In this document: piece by piece, positions 20,084-31,865 of the stretch
Position numbering within the stretch: the stretch's first letter is position 1
How the letters are laid out: every line of letters begins with the position of its first letter
Origin: Rhynchopus euleeides
Lineage: Eukaryota > Euglenozoa > Diplonemea > Diplonemida > Diplonemidae
DNA: 64,000 bases
Direction of reading: 5' to 3'
Assembly (NCBI GenBank): GCA_963210315.1
Contig: OY723252.1
Span: forward strand, 434,001-498,000
Position numbers and translations under genes: made by a program
The notes under the pieces: model-generated
Told to the model about the DNA's origin: nothing
Databases searched by the model: none
Seen by the model: the letters and a program-made list of their open reading frames with translations, nothing else

Positions 20084-20310
20084 ATAGCAAAAACGGGGGT
20101 TGGGGGAGGGGGGGGGGAAATGGTTGAGAAAAAACATACATCAGGGGTGGGGGCGTTCTGTTATGGTTTTTGTTTCATTCGTGTGTTCGTTCTGAAGACA
20201 AGATAATGGAAACAAAAGGGAAAACAGGCATGCCCCTCACCACTCAGCGTATCTGCAGAGCCATGTGCACGTTTGCTCACTTCTGAGCGGGGCCCTCTAT
20301 AACCACAACC

Positions 20311-20798
20311 CCAGGCCTGTTCCTAACTTTCTGGGTTCCGACAAAAAAGTCGGTCGATGGGGGTTATTGGCGGGCGCCGAGGGATAAATGGGGGGGGGGG
20401 GGGTCCGATCACAGAGCTCTGTGACCTGTGAGGCCATGTGTTGGTGGCAGTCTTGTTGACTGGGACGGTGGCGGGACGAGGGGGCGAAGCGCGGCCGGGG
20501 AACACCCCGCGATTGGCAGTTCATGCCCTCAACCGCGTCCTTCGGCGCCTCCTCGCAGCGAAGCTATTGTCTAAATAGTTTCCACGGGGAGCTTCGCTCT
20601 GTGTCAGTGTGTGTCAACCTGTGTCACACCAGTGTTGTGAAGCGGTTCACCCTTCCTCACTTCTGCATTTCTGAGCGAAGGCGCCCAACGAGTGGTCACG
20701 AGCAATCCCTTGTGGTCACTCGTTAGATAGCTCGTTATCTCGTCGATTAGTGCGCCGTGCAAGTGGGGTGATGGGTCGATAGTTAGGAACAGGCCTGG
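20311..20798. repeat. Inverted repeat pair (18-bp arms)
   Basis: CCAGGCCTGTTCCTAACT at 20311-20328 is the perfect reverse complement of 20781-20798. The interior has a poly-G run (~20388-20403) and no gene. Confidence 0.65.
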
Positions 20799-21045
20799 CA
20801 CAAGCTTCGCAGTGTGGGGGGAGGAGGGCAAAAGTAGAATGTAGAATTGAAGGCAGTGGGGGAGGGGGGGGGGGGCAGTGTTCTCCCGAGTCGCCACTCC
20901 GGGAAAAATGTGATGGCGAGTTTTGTGTTTGTGCGCTGGGTTCGTTACCTGTGGGGTACATGGGTGAACACATGCGCTGCCAACAGTCTTCTTTGCTAGA
21001 GACCAGGAGCCTGGGAAGCGCAAAAAAGGGGTGATAAAAAAATTT

Positions 21046-22920
21046 CTCGCGCGCTTCGCGCGCGAGCGCCTCATGCAACGAACGCGTATATCAGCAACAC
21101 CATTCGTTCTGATCGATACGCTCTGCAGTGTGCGTTGTGAGTGGACAACGAGGAAGTCGGACAGACTTCATTGTGCAGGGATGGTAGTCTGCACGTACTC
21201 CGTCTTCACTCACGACCATGTCGCACTCCTGGTGTTGTGCCGTTTCCCACTTGCCATGGTACACCAAATGGTACACACCCGACAGGCGCACAGGAGGGTC
21301 TGGGGAGTAGCCCCCCAGCCGCCGGAGGCCACGGTAGCGAACATCTGGCCTTCCCCTTCGCGTTCTTGGACTCTTTGGATCAATCGCGGTTCGTAGTGGG
21401 GCAGGAACCCAGAGACGCTCGTTGTTGGGAAGTTGTGCAGGTCGAGGAGTGGAAAAACCGTCTAAAATCTGTGAAAAAATCCACCCCTAAAAAAATGGCG
21501 AAACTCGCCAGCGGGTTTTCGGGGGAAAAAATACAAATGGCGACGTTCGCCCCCAAACTCGCCATCGGGAGAACACTGTGGGGGGGGGGGGGGGGTTGAA
21601 AATAGTATGTTCGGTTATTTCGGCAAAGCGAATGACATCGCTGTCTCACAGTGTTGCATGCGGGAGGCACCCGCCCCACTCCCTCCCATTCTTCGTTCTT
21701 CCCTTGCGGTTCAAGCCACCCAGTCTTCGCTTAATTCGCAAATGGGTTCCCTTTGTTCTTTGGAGAGATCCGGAATGGAGCGCCCACATGGCTTCTCACC
21801 AGGGGATAAGATAGGTCTGGTTTTCCGGTTTTCAAAACCAGGGTTTCCCGGTTCCCGGTTTTCTGGGGAAAAAAAAAAAAGGTCGGTCTCATTTTTGGCG
21901 GTTTTTTTGTGACTTTGGGACAGTAAAACAGTCAGAAAAAACGCCGTAAAAAAATAGAAAGTGACCCCATCGTGATCCGCACAGAGCTCAAATAGTCCAA
22001 AGAAGGCAGAGAAGCGGAGAAGAAAAAATGGACCTAGCGGGTGGCCCGGTGGGTGGTGATGCCCTCGTCATGCAGATCTCTTCTGTTTTGAAGGTGCACA
22101 CATGGTGGACTCCAGCCACCATGTCTAAGAGGGAGTCTAAGACTGCAGTCTGTACTGGAGACGGGAGTCTATTTTCCAGCTAATTTACGCTAAGACTCCC
22201 GCTAGTTGAGACTCATGGGAGACACACGGTGTACTCCAGCGGTGGTAGGGTAACCTCCGCTGGAGTTCACCGTGTCGTCTGCCTCTGTGCAGCGTCACTC
22301 GGTGCCATCGAATACATGGCGACAGCCCACCAACTCGAGACAGATTTGCTTGTCCGGAGGGCTGAGACGAGAACGCGAACGACTTTCAAGCAGTCTTGAA
22401 GGTCGCCAAGCCTATTGGGGGCAACTAACAGATGAGATTTGTTGCCTGTCGTCACAGCTAGGTGCCCATCTCCTCGATAACGGAATGTGTGCAGAGATCT
22501 CGTGGACCCTTTGGCCATTCTGTCGTGCACCCACTCCACCCACAACGCACACCTGTCACGAGTGGTCGCTCCCCCGTCCTCCTCCACCCTGAAGGTTGAA
22601 CCCTCAAGGACCAGTGATCTCCTGCTGGCCGGGTGTGCGATACAGCGAAGCCTTCCTACTTACAAGCGAATCCAGACTGTAGGGAACAGATGTTCACTAC
22701 CGTGGCCTCCGGCGGCTCCGCCTGGGGGGCTCCGCCCCCCAGACCCCCCTGCGTAAAATAATTGCACCAGACCGGTTTTTTGGCCGAGAGTCCAAACTTT
22801 CGAAGCAGCTGCTGCGCCTGCCACCAAGCAGCCTCAGTACGACAGGACGCGCGCAGGCACCGGGCCCTCTCAGACTCTGGGAGGGTTTGCGCGGGTCGCG
22901 CGCGCCGAAGGCGCGCGCGA
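21046..22920. repeat. Nested inverted repeats of about 1.9 kb
   Basis: The outer parts are similar GC hairpins, a 21-bp one at 21046-21066 and a related one at 22896-22920, each next to an A-rich or T-rich AAATTTT-like stretch on mirror-image sides. The inner arms, about 30 bp with one mismatch (GCCGCCGGAGGCCACGGTAG then GAACATCT), are at 21311-21346 and, inverted, at 22688-22729. A further hairpin lies at 22224-22275. No coding signature; probably a decayed foldback element. Confidence 0.55.
22224..22275. repeat. Hairpin with 19-bp arms
   Basis: ACACGGTGTACTCCAGCGG at 22224-22242 pairs with 22257-22275 with one mismatch across a 14-nt loop. The surrounding bases repeat related GAGTCT and AGACTCC motifs. 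Confidence 0.7.
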
Positions 22921-23126
22921 AAAATTTTCAAAACCAGAAAAACCGGAAAACGGCGCCAGAAAAAAAGTCTATCTTATACCCTGCTTCTCACTTCCAAAAC
23001 AAAAAAATGTAGAATCTCACAGGCGGGATGAGCTACAGATCATCCAAATGGTGTTGCTGAAAAGTGGGATGATATTTTTTAAACGATTTTGAACGATGGC
23101 CGTGTGCAGGGGTTTGTTTGTGGGGT

Positions 23127-23178
23127 AGAACTCGCAAATACACCCAACCGGAGGAGGAAGGGGCTCACGTGCAGTAGA
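23127..23178. repeat. Short dispersed repeat, copy 2
   Basis: Second copy of the CCAACCGGAGGAGGAAGGGG repeat at 18402-18458, ending close to the degenerate start of minisatellite D. Confidence 0.7.
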
Positions 23179-23379
23179 GAAGGCGGACAGCCCTCTTTGT
23201 CTGTTGATAAAATCTGTCACAAAAAACATTTGGACCCATTTGGTGACGTTCAGAGCAAAATTCGGCACTTCTGTGACCTCACCAGACACATGTCGGAAAT
23301 CTCCGACACGATCCCGGCACCACACCCCTCTGGTAGTGATGCTCCCCACCTTGACGAGATACCCCCAGTCGTTAGTCCA

Positions 23380-26348
23380 TCTCAACGAGATTCCCCCGAA
23401 AGTATCCACACCGATGAGACTCCGCCGATGCTGCCCGCATCTCTACGTGATTCCCCCGATGTGTTCCCCACGCTGACGAGATGCCCCGAGGTGTTGCCCA
23501 CACCGACGAGATTCCGTGAATCTCGACGGTGTGGGGAAACTATCATGGGAATACCTACGGCGCGGGGAAACTCCCGTGGAAATCTCTGTGGTGTGGGGAA
23601 ACTACCCTGGGAATCTCTGCGATGTGGGGAAACTATCCTGGGTATCACCACGGTGTGCGTAAACTATCCTGGGAATCTCCACGGGGGAATACAGGGGGAA
23701 TCTCGTCGAGACTGGGAAAAAACCGGGGGAATCTCGTAGAGATTGGGAAAATACCGGGGGAAACTCGGAGAGACTGGGAAAATGCCGGGGGAATCTCGTA
23801 GATACCGGGAAAATACCGGGGGAAACTCGGTGTGACCGGGAAAATATCGGGGGAATCCTGGAGAGACTGGGATAATACCGGGCGAATCTCGTAGAGACCG
23901 GGAAAATACCGGACGAATCTCGGAGAGACTGGGAAAATGCCGGGGGAATCTCGTAGAGATTGGGAAAATACCCGGGGAATCTCGGTGTGACCGGGAAAAT
24001 ATCGGGGGAATCCGGGAGAGACAGGGATAATACCGGGGGAATCTCGTAGAGACTTCCCCCGAAACTTTCCCCTCACCACAGAGATTCCCCCGATATTCTC
24101 CCCTCACCACAGAGATTCCCCCGATAATTTCCCCTCACCACAGAGATTCCCCCGAAACTTTCCCCTCACCACAGAGATTCCCCCGATATTTTCCCCTCAC
24201 CACAGAGATTCCCCCGATATTTTCCCCTCACCACAGAGATTCCCCCGATATTCTCCCCTCACCACAGAGATTCCCCCGATATTTTCCCCTCACCACAGAG
24301 ATTCCCCCGATACTTTCCCCTCACCACAGAGATTCCCCCGAAACTTTCCCCTCACCACAGAGATTCCCCCGATATTTTCCCCTCACCACAGAGATTCCCC
24401 CGATACTTTCCCCTCACCACAGAGATTCCCCCGATATTCTCCCCTCACCACAGAGATTCCCCCGATATTTTCCCCTCACCACAGAGATTCCCCCGAAACT
24501 TTCCCCTCACCACAGAGATTCCCCCGATACTTTCCCCTCACCACAGAGATTCCCCCGATATTTTCCCCTCACCACAGAGATTCCCCCGACATTTTCCCCT
24601 CACCACTGGTGAGGGGATAATATCGGGGGAATCTCTGTGGTGAGGGGAAAGTTTCGGGGGAATCTCTGTGGTGAGGGGAAAATATCGGGGGAATCTCTGT
24701 GGTGAGGGGAAAATATCGGGGGAATCTCGTAGAGATTGGGAAAATACCGGGGGAATCTCGTAGAGATGGGGAAAATATCGGGGGAATCTCTGTGGTGAGG
24801 GGAAAGTGACGGGGGAATCTCGTAGAGACCGGGAAAATACCGGGGGAATCTCGTAGAGATGGGGAAAATATCGGGGGAATCTCGTAGACACCGGGAAAAT
24901 ACGGGGGAATATCGTAGAGATGGGGAAAATATCGGGGGAATCTCGTAGAGATTGGGAAAATACCGGGGGAATCTCGTAGAGATGGGGAAAATATCGGGGG
25001 AATCTCTGTGGTGAGGGGAAAGTGACGGGGGAATCTCGTAGAGGCCGGGAAAATACCGGGGGAATCTCGTAGAGATGGGGAAAATATCGGGGGAATCTCG
25101 TAGAGATTGGGAAAATACCGGGGGAATCTCGTAGAGATGGGGAAAATATCGGGGGAATCTCGTAGAGATTGGGAAAATACCGGGGGAATCTCGTAGAGAT
25201 GAGGAAAATATCGGGGGAATCTCGTCGACACCGGGAAAATACCGGGGGAATCTCGTAGAGATGGGGAAAATACCGGGGGAATCTCGTAGAGATGAGGAAA
25301 ATATCGGGGGAATCTCGTCGACACCGGGAAAATACCGGGGGAATCTCGTCGAGATGAGGAAAATATCGGGGGAATCTCGTAGAGATTGGGGAAATACCGG
25401 GGGAATCTCGTAAAGATGGGGAAAATATCGGGGGAATCTCGTAGAGATTGGGAAAATACCGGGGGAATCTCGTAGAGATGAGGAAAATATCGGGGGAATC
25501 TCGTCGACACCAGGAAAATACCGGGGGAATCTCGTAGAGATGGGGAAAATATCGGGGGAATCTCGTAGAGATTGGGGAAATACCGGGGGAATCTCGTAGA
25601 GATGGGGAAATTATCGGGGGAATCTCGTAGAGATTGGGAAAATATCGGGGGAATCTCGTCGACACCGGGAAAATACCGGGGGAATCTCGTAGAGATTGGG
25701 GAAATACCGGGGGAATCTCGTAGAGATGGGGAAAATATCGGGGGAATCTCGTAGAGATGGGGAAATTATCGGGGGAATCTCGTAGAGATTGGGAAAATAT
25801 CGGGGGAATCTCGTCGACACCGGGAAAATACCGGGGGAATCTCGTAGAGATTGGGGAAATACCGGGGGAATCTCGTAAAGATGGGGAAAATATCGGGGGA
25901 ATCTCGTAGAGATTGGGGAAATACCGGGGGAATCTCGTAGAGATGGGGAAAATATCGGGGGAATCTCGTCGACACCGGGAAAATACCGGGGGAATCTCGT
26001 AGAGATGGGGAAAATATCGGGGGAATCTCGTAGAGATTGGGAAAATACCGGGGGAATCTCGTAGAGATGGGGAAAATATCGGGGGAATCTCGTCGACACC
26101 GGGAAAATACCGGAGGAATCTCGTAGAGATGGGGAAAATATCGGGGGAATCTCGTAGAGATTGGGGAAATACCGGGGGAATCTCGTAGAGATGGGGAAAA
26201 TATCGGGGGAATCTCGTGGACACCGGGAAAATACCGGGGGAATCTCGTAGAGATGGGGAAAATATCGGGGGAATCTCATAGAGACCGGGAAAATACCGGG
26301 GGAATCTCGTAGAGATGAGGAAAATATCGGGGGAATCTCGTAGAGATA
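23380..26348. repeat. 31-bp minisatellite D with alternating orientation
   Basis: Units of 31 bp with the core GGGGGAATCTCG, then TAGAGATGGGGAAAATA or TGTGGTGAGGGGAAA variants. The array changes strand at least three times. It is degenerate and palindromic around 23518. From about 23640 to 24050 the G-rich strand is on top, from about 24057 to 24600 the C-rich strand (GATTCCCCCGA), and from 24612 to 26348 the G-rich strand again, with a sharp palindrome CCCCTCACCA/TGGTGAGGGG at about 24607. About 90 units in all. The long open frames across it follow from stop-free units and are not genes. Confidence 0.9.
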
Positions 26349-26957
26349 GGCAACCTCTGAGGGAAGCAAGTCGAGGCCCCGAACCTATTCGGTGAAGACG
26401 GTCTCTGGGGGACTGTCTTCAGCCACAACAGCCCAAGGAACAACACAGGAAGTGTGTCTGTGGCGTTTTCGGGCAGTGGAAGACTGTCTTCCCCGAGCTA
26501 GGTCAGAACCCAGGTCCCACAGGCTAGCTCTCTTCCAGCCCGTTCTGTGGAAACAGGGTCACTCCCCTGGCAGACACAGTCATGAAGACGGTCTCTGTGG
26601 GGGCGTCTTCACTGAAAAGAGGCGAAAAACCCCCTCTGCGAGGCCCCCAGAAGCCCGTATGGGGTCATTTGTGACCGTCTTCACCCTATAGGTGTCCAAA
26701 ACGTGGATCAGGGGTCCTGGGGCGCATTCGAGGCGCCTGCCTGGGGCCCAATATGGGTTTTCAGGAAATCGGCTTTGTCGAAAAGGTATCCCGGCTAGCT
26801 TGGGAGGAAACTACGATTTTACGGATTTAAATGCAAACGGCGAGCATTTAAGTCATGAAGAGAGTTGAAGACGGTCCTCTCGGACCCCAAAAAGACCATA
26901 TGGGGGGTTGGTACAGGCCGGAGAAGGTGTTTGTTGAAATAGCTATTTATTGTACTG
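26349..26957. other. Non-coding stretch with GAAGAC hairpins
   Basis: No gene. Short hairpins built from GAAGACGGTC or GAAGACTG and their complements recur near 26393, 26478, 26582, 26668 and 26866, some closing as GAAGAC...GTCTTC. Confidence 0.5.
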
Positions 26958-27169
26958 AAATAATCTTCACATTATTTTACGCGGAGGGGGGCCTGCTACA
27001 TAAAGTAACATTATTTTACGCGAGCGAAGCGAGCGTAAAATTGAAGTCATGTTGCCGAGCGAAGCGAGGCGACATGTGGAAGTCACCTTAACGAGCGAAG
27101 CGAGTTGAGGTGTGATTACTTTATGTAGTAGCAGGCCCCCCTCCGCGTAAAATAATGTGAAGATTATTT
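26958..27169. repeat. Foldback element with ~50-bp arms and GAGCGAAGCGAG motifs
   Basis: The arm at 26958-27008 (CTTCACATTATTTTACGCGG, then a G run and GCCTGCTACATAAAGTAA) is the near-perfect reverse complement of 27116-27169. The loop contains three copies of GAGCGAAGCGAG, each a small hairpin, flanked by coupled inverted bases. It sits immediately left of a second foldback. Confidence 0.8.
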
Positions 27170-27186
27170 TTTGTGCAATAGGTTGT

Positions 27187-27677
27187 TTTATCTCCCTGAA
27201 ATAATGTTCTCTCATCAAAATAGCCTAAGTCCCTGCAAGATAAGAAGATTATTTAATCCTCCACCAGCACAACGTTGAAACGTGCAGCGGATTTTTCGAA
27301 CCCCATAAAGTTAGATTATTTTACAGTAAAATAATGTGCAGATTTGTTGGACTGCAGGGACCCCAGATCACGCATAGGTTTACAGTGAAGTAATTTAGAT
27401 TGTTTCGACCTGCCTAAAGACATTGTTTTATTTTGGCCGACTTTTTTTTTAGGTGACTTCCCCTGTGAGGCAATAATGCCAGCTTTTCTTAACAGCTTGT
27501 AAGGAACTTGCGTGAAGGAGAGTCAACATTATTTTACCGTCAAATAATCTAACTTTATGGGGTTCGAAAAATCTACTGCACGTTTTCAACGTTGTGCTGG
27601 TGGAGGATTAAATAATCTTCTTATCTTGCAGGGCCGCAGGCTATTTTGATGAGAGAACATTATTTTAGGGAGATAAA
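27187..27677. repeat. Foldback element with ~150-bp arms
   Basis: 27187-27346 and 27537-27677 are inverted copies with a few indels, including CAGCACAACGTTGAAA, TTCGAACCCCATAAAGTTAG and ATTATTTTAC blocks. The loop is about 190 bp and non-coding. The termini TTTATCTCCCT and AGGGAGATAAA match. It shares the TTATTTTA/TAAAATAA theme with the foldback to its left. Confidence 0.8.
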
Positions 27678-29811
27678 AGTGGTTTTTGTGCTAGAAATTT
27701 TCTCTGTCCGCCTCCCCTACGTGCAGCCTGAAAATAAACAGGCAGCAATGTGGGAGCATATTGGGAGCATATATTTCTCTCAGCACCATTTGTATTTTTG
27801 AACATGGTTTCGCCATGCTCTGAGCAGCCTTCAGGAGGGGGCTGCCGTGCATCGCTGCTCGCTCTGTCTTTCGTTTCATTTGTTTGCTGGGTTGGTCTGG
27901 TCCAGAAGGCAGGACCAGAGCTTCCCATTGTGCCCTGCCTGTTCCGACGTCCCTTCTTCGTTCTGCAGATAAACAGACACAGTGTCACAGTGTCACACGT
28001 GAATTAATAATAGTGGCGTATCGCACATCGAACAGATGGGATCTCGGCACACACACACATGAATCTTTTTGGAAAGCGTCGGTGGCACCTGGTAGGGGCA
28101 AGCCAGTAACCTGCCCTTCAAGCCCATAGGTAAGCGCACGCCGCTTTACACACACACACACAGGCCTGGGACGGCTTTCCAGCGGTTGGGTTGAGCAGTG
28201 CCCACTCCGCACCCAGAACAGGCAGACCTTTTTCAGTCATATTTTCGGGTTGTTGTGAGCCGGTTCGTGTCTCATTATTCCTTTTACCCCCTGCTCCGCT
28301 CAAGACTTGATCACCCTGAGTTCCAAAGAAGCTGGTTCACGCTGAGGAGTTCGGCCAGTGGAGGGAGTACGTGAGTACGAACAAAAGGGGCCACGTAGGG
28401 GGAATCCTCACGAAGTCTCGGGTGAGGGGGGTGCCTGCCGAGAAAGGTCGCGCTCGCCAGACACCGCCTTAAAAGTGGTTTGCACCTTTGCACCTTTTTC
28501 TCCCTCTCCAACCCCACCCGTGACACCACCAGGGTTTAGCTAGCCCTGGTCCGATTATCCCCGGTTCTTCGCTGAAGAGACGCGGCCGGGGGGAGGGGTA
28601 CGAAGAGTACGCGTCGAAACCGGTGTCACGTCGTGTTGGGGAATCCTTCGGGAGTGCGATACTGAAGGGGAGGTGCTACTGCCCGTGCAGGGCGACACCG
28701 CCTTAAAACTTTATAACCACACACACACACACACGCGAATACTTCTATAATAGTGTAGACACACACCAAGCACTTGTTCTTGGTCTCATCCGCACTGTGG
28801 AGCACACACACACTTGAGGGCAGGCCGCACCGACACCGTGACGTGACCTCGACTGTCTCGAGGGTATACGCCCGGGAGTCTCGCTAACCACTGCAGAGGC
28901 ACACTGAGAACCCTGCATGTGACCTCCACTGTCCCACACACATCAAGCTTCTTGCTGAGTGCGATGCAGAGGCGATGCTTCCTCTGCCCACCAGGGACGT
29001 TCGGCGTCTCGCACATTTCGACGTTATTTTTCCTTCGAACGACGGTTGCAGGAGTCTGTATAGTTCACAGTCCGTGGCACACACTGCCAGGAGATGCAGT
29101 TCGGTTGATCTTGGTATATTTTTGACCATTCCATGGGGGGAGGGGGGGAAGTGGGCCTTCGTTAACAGAACCCAGAGAGCGCCTTAAAAATACAGCAGGG
29201 GAAAGGATATGCCTTCGGCTTCAGTGGTCTCGTCTCCCGAGACCTGCCACAAACAATGGCGGGGGATCAAGGCGGCGTTTGTGCGCCAAACCCGAAAAGA
29301 AAAGGACGCCACCCCCTTCCCACCTGGGTGACTCAAGGCGCCTCACGTCAGGGTCCTCCTCTGCTAGGGCGGGCACACCGACGGGGCAGGTTCACAAAGA
29401 ATCAAAAGGAAAGGGGGAGAGGGAGAAGGGAGCATTGAAGTTGAGGAATGGGGAGAGGAGAGCGGAAGGGGGGGGGGGGCAAAGAGGGGAAATGGGAAAT
29501 GGGAGGTGCCAAGACACCAACAAGGGGGCCGCTGTACAGCGGCCCCAGGTATCAGAATCAGATTTGTGTCTCGTGGGGACAAGGGGGGGAGGCCTTCGCG
29601 AAGCGTGTGTGCATGTGTTCCTTCTTCGGCGCATATCTCCTGCTATAATTGCGAAGAGCCTTCAGAAGGAAACCACATCGGATGTTTGACAAGCTTGCCG
29701 AATCGCGAAGACCGGCCCCCCCCTCGCCCCCACGTGTGACGACAATCCGACTGATCGATGCATCAGCACCTGACAGGACGGCCATGCGTGCATCTGAAGG
29801 TCGCTTGCCAC
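27678..29811. other. Non-coding region upstream of the hydroxylase stop side
   Basis: No gene recognised. It contains CA microsatellites (about 28145-28162, 28720-28737, 28803-28812), a poly-G run near 29470 and three copies of CGCCTTAAAA (28466, 28690, 29171). Confidence 0.5.
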
Positions 29812-30774
29812 TCAGTCCTGATACTCGCGGTAGGTGCCGCACAGCTTGTCGAAGGTGGGGATGTAGATGCAGAAGTTGCAGGTCGGGATGCGGTGGTGCA
29901 TCTCGTGTGCGCCGTTGTCGAACTGCACGCCCAGCAGGTTGAGCTTCACGTCAATCTCGCTGTGGTTGAGGCACTGGAACAGCAGGAAGGTGGAGAGGAA
30001 GACGCCGTACGTCAGGAGGTGGATCCCGAACAGCTCCCCCGCAACCCAGTACGACAGGACAAGGGCGGGGATCCCCGGGAACACCAGCTCCAGCGGGTGG
30101 TAGTTCAGGGCGTCCTCCATGTCGCGCCCGGGCACCGTGTAGCGGTGGTGGTGCTTGTGGATGTAGGGGTACACCCAGCGCAGGTGCAGCACGTAGTGCC
30201 CGAAGCCGTACATCACGTCGTGCAGCACGAGGCCCAGCCACCAGGCACACACGGTGTTGCCCAGGGTCAGCTCCGACGGCAGGTAAGGCACGTGCCTCGT
30301 GTTCACAGCGTAGTACCCGACAAGCATCTTCGCCTGCATCTCCCACAGCTCGCGGACAACGTAGTACAGGGTGTCGACCCATGTCGTGGGCTCCGTCGTC
30401 AGCCCGTTGTTCACCCGGTACATCAGCGGCCCGTTCTTGGGGCGGAAGCTTTCGGCGAACGGCTTCTCGAGGCAGCTGAAGGTGTACTTCCCGAGAAAGT
30501 CGCCGCACCACACCACAGCCCACCACAGCCCCAGCTGGAAGGGGTCCAGCATGAAGGCGAACATGTCGGGGTGGTGCACCCACTGCGCCAGCTGCAGGAA
30601 CAGCACGAGGCACATCGACTGCAGTCCGGGGATGTGCTCCTCCATCCGGTACTGCTGCTTGCGCGAGAGGCACATGTGCGCCACACGCGGCAGAAGGAAC
30701 CCGACCGTCCCCAGGACAAGGTAGTCGCAGGCAACCTCGGCATGCGGCAGCACGTGCTGCGTTGCGGCGTCCAT
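29812..30774 (-). CDS. Fatty acid hydroxylase / sterol desaturase family protein
   Basis: An intact 320-residue frame. The chosen ATG (30772-30774) lies in AAGACCATGG and starts just before the first recognisable helix; codons upstream encode a His run from a GGT-type repeat and look untranslated. The protein has several hydrophobic membrane segments (about 15-35, 50-65, 80-95, 175-190, 230-265) and the His boxes of the diiron family: HYVLH at 193-197, HKHHH at 206-210, N-H-S-E-I around 271 and HEMHH at 290-294. Members oxidise fatty acyl chains, sterol precursors or carotenoid rings at the ER or plastid membrane using O2. The substrate cannot be told from sequence. It ends Y-R-E-Y-Q-D before the stop at 29812. 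This is the best-preserved gene in the window. Confidence 0.88.
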   Translation of the reverse strand: MDAATQHVLPHAEVACDYLVLGTVGFLLPRVAHMCLSRKQQYRMEEHIPGLQSMCLVLFLQLAQWVHHPDMFAFMLDPFQLGLWWAVVWCGDFLGKYTFSCLEKPFAESFRPKNGPLMYRVNNGLTTEPTTWVDTLYYVVRELWEMQAKMLVGYYAVNTRHVPYLPSELTLGNTVCAWWLGLVLHDVMYGFGHYVLHLRWVYPYIHKHHHRYTVPGRDMEDALNYHPLELVFPGIPALVLSYWVAGELFGIHLLTYGVFLSTFLLFQCLNHSEIDVKLNLLGVQFDNGAHEMHHRIPTCNFCIYIPTFDKLCGTYREYQD

Positions 30775-31082
30775 GGTCTTGCGGTGGTGGTGGTGGTGGG
30801 GGGTATCAAACCTGCAGGTGGTGGCAGTGGCAAGCAGACGTGGCAACACGCATTCAGCCCCAGAAGCACAAAGACAGCCCCAGAACACTGCGGGCTCACA
30901 AGGTGGAGATGACAAGGTTTCACACACACACACAGCCTCTCACCTGTGTCTGGTTTCATGCGTCCCACCTCAACTCGCACACCCCTCGCCTGTGCGAAGG
31001 CACAGCTGCTGTTCCACAAGGGTGGGTGGTGGGTGGGTGGGGGGGAGGGAGGTCGACTGCGTACACGGTGGGATCTTGTAAT
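30775..31082. other. Upstream flank of the hydroxylase gene
   Basis: Contains a GGT/ACC trinucleotide run near 30783-30803, a CA run near 30921-30931 and a G-rich stretch at 31021-31051. No TATA box or other promoter signal can be assigned with confidence. Confidence 0.35.
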
Positions 31083-31790
31083 TTTTACATGTATAAGTAC
31101 AAGTATATACATGTATTATACATGTATAATAGTTGTCATGCAAGTATTATACATGTATAATACATGTATGTACATGCATTATACATGTATAATAGTTGTC
31201 ATGCAAGTATTTTACATGTATAATACTTGCATGACAACTATTATACATGTAAAATACAAGTAAAATACATGTATTTTACATGTAAAATACATGTATGTAC
31301 ATGCATTATACATGTATAATACTTGCATGACAAGTATTATACTTGTATTTTACTAGTAAATGCATGCAATATACATGTATAATGCATGCACTTACATGTA
31401 AGTGTCAAGTATGTGCCAGGGAATGGCAAGTAAGTGACAAGTAAACAGCTGTTTTGGCCAAGTACATGCCACTCTTTAGGATGTATATCCTGAAGAATGC
31501 CCAGTATTATACTTGTCATGCAAGCATTATACATGTATACTGCATGTATATACATGTATAGTACTGCACATGACAAGTATTACATGTATATTGCATGTAT
31601 ATACATGTATAATACTGTACATGTCAAGTATTTTACTTGTCATGCAGGTATTATACATGTATAGTGCATGTATATACATGTATTATACTGTACATGCACC
31701 CAATATGCTCAGTATCTACTGAACATGTCCAGTATTTTACTGGACGTGCACTAATGCTCAGTATTATACTGAACATGCACCGAATGTTCA
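31083..31790. repeat. AT-rich ACATGTA satellite
   Basis: Dense, irregular repeats of TACATGTA with TATAATAC, AAGTATTATAC and GTCATGCAAGT. ACATGT is itself a palindrome, and larger mirror/inverted blocks such as the pair around 31150-31330 occur. The same TACATGTAAAA motif flanks the inverted-end element at 33645-35672. Confidence 0.75.
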
Positions 31791-31865
31791 GTGCTTGATC
31801 CTGAACAAAGACCTGCCTTGGGTCTGTTCCCAAGGGAACGGGATGTCACCCAAGGCATAAATGAG

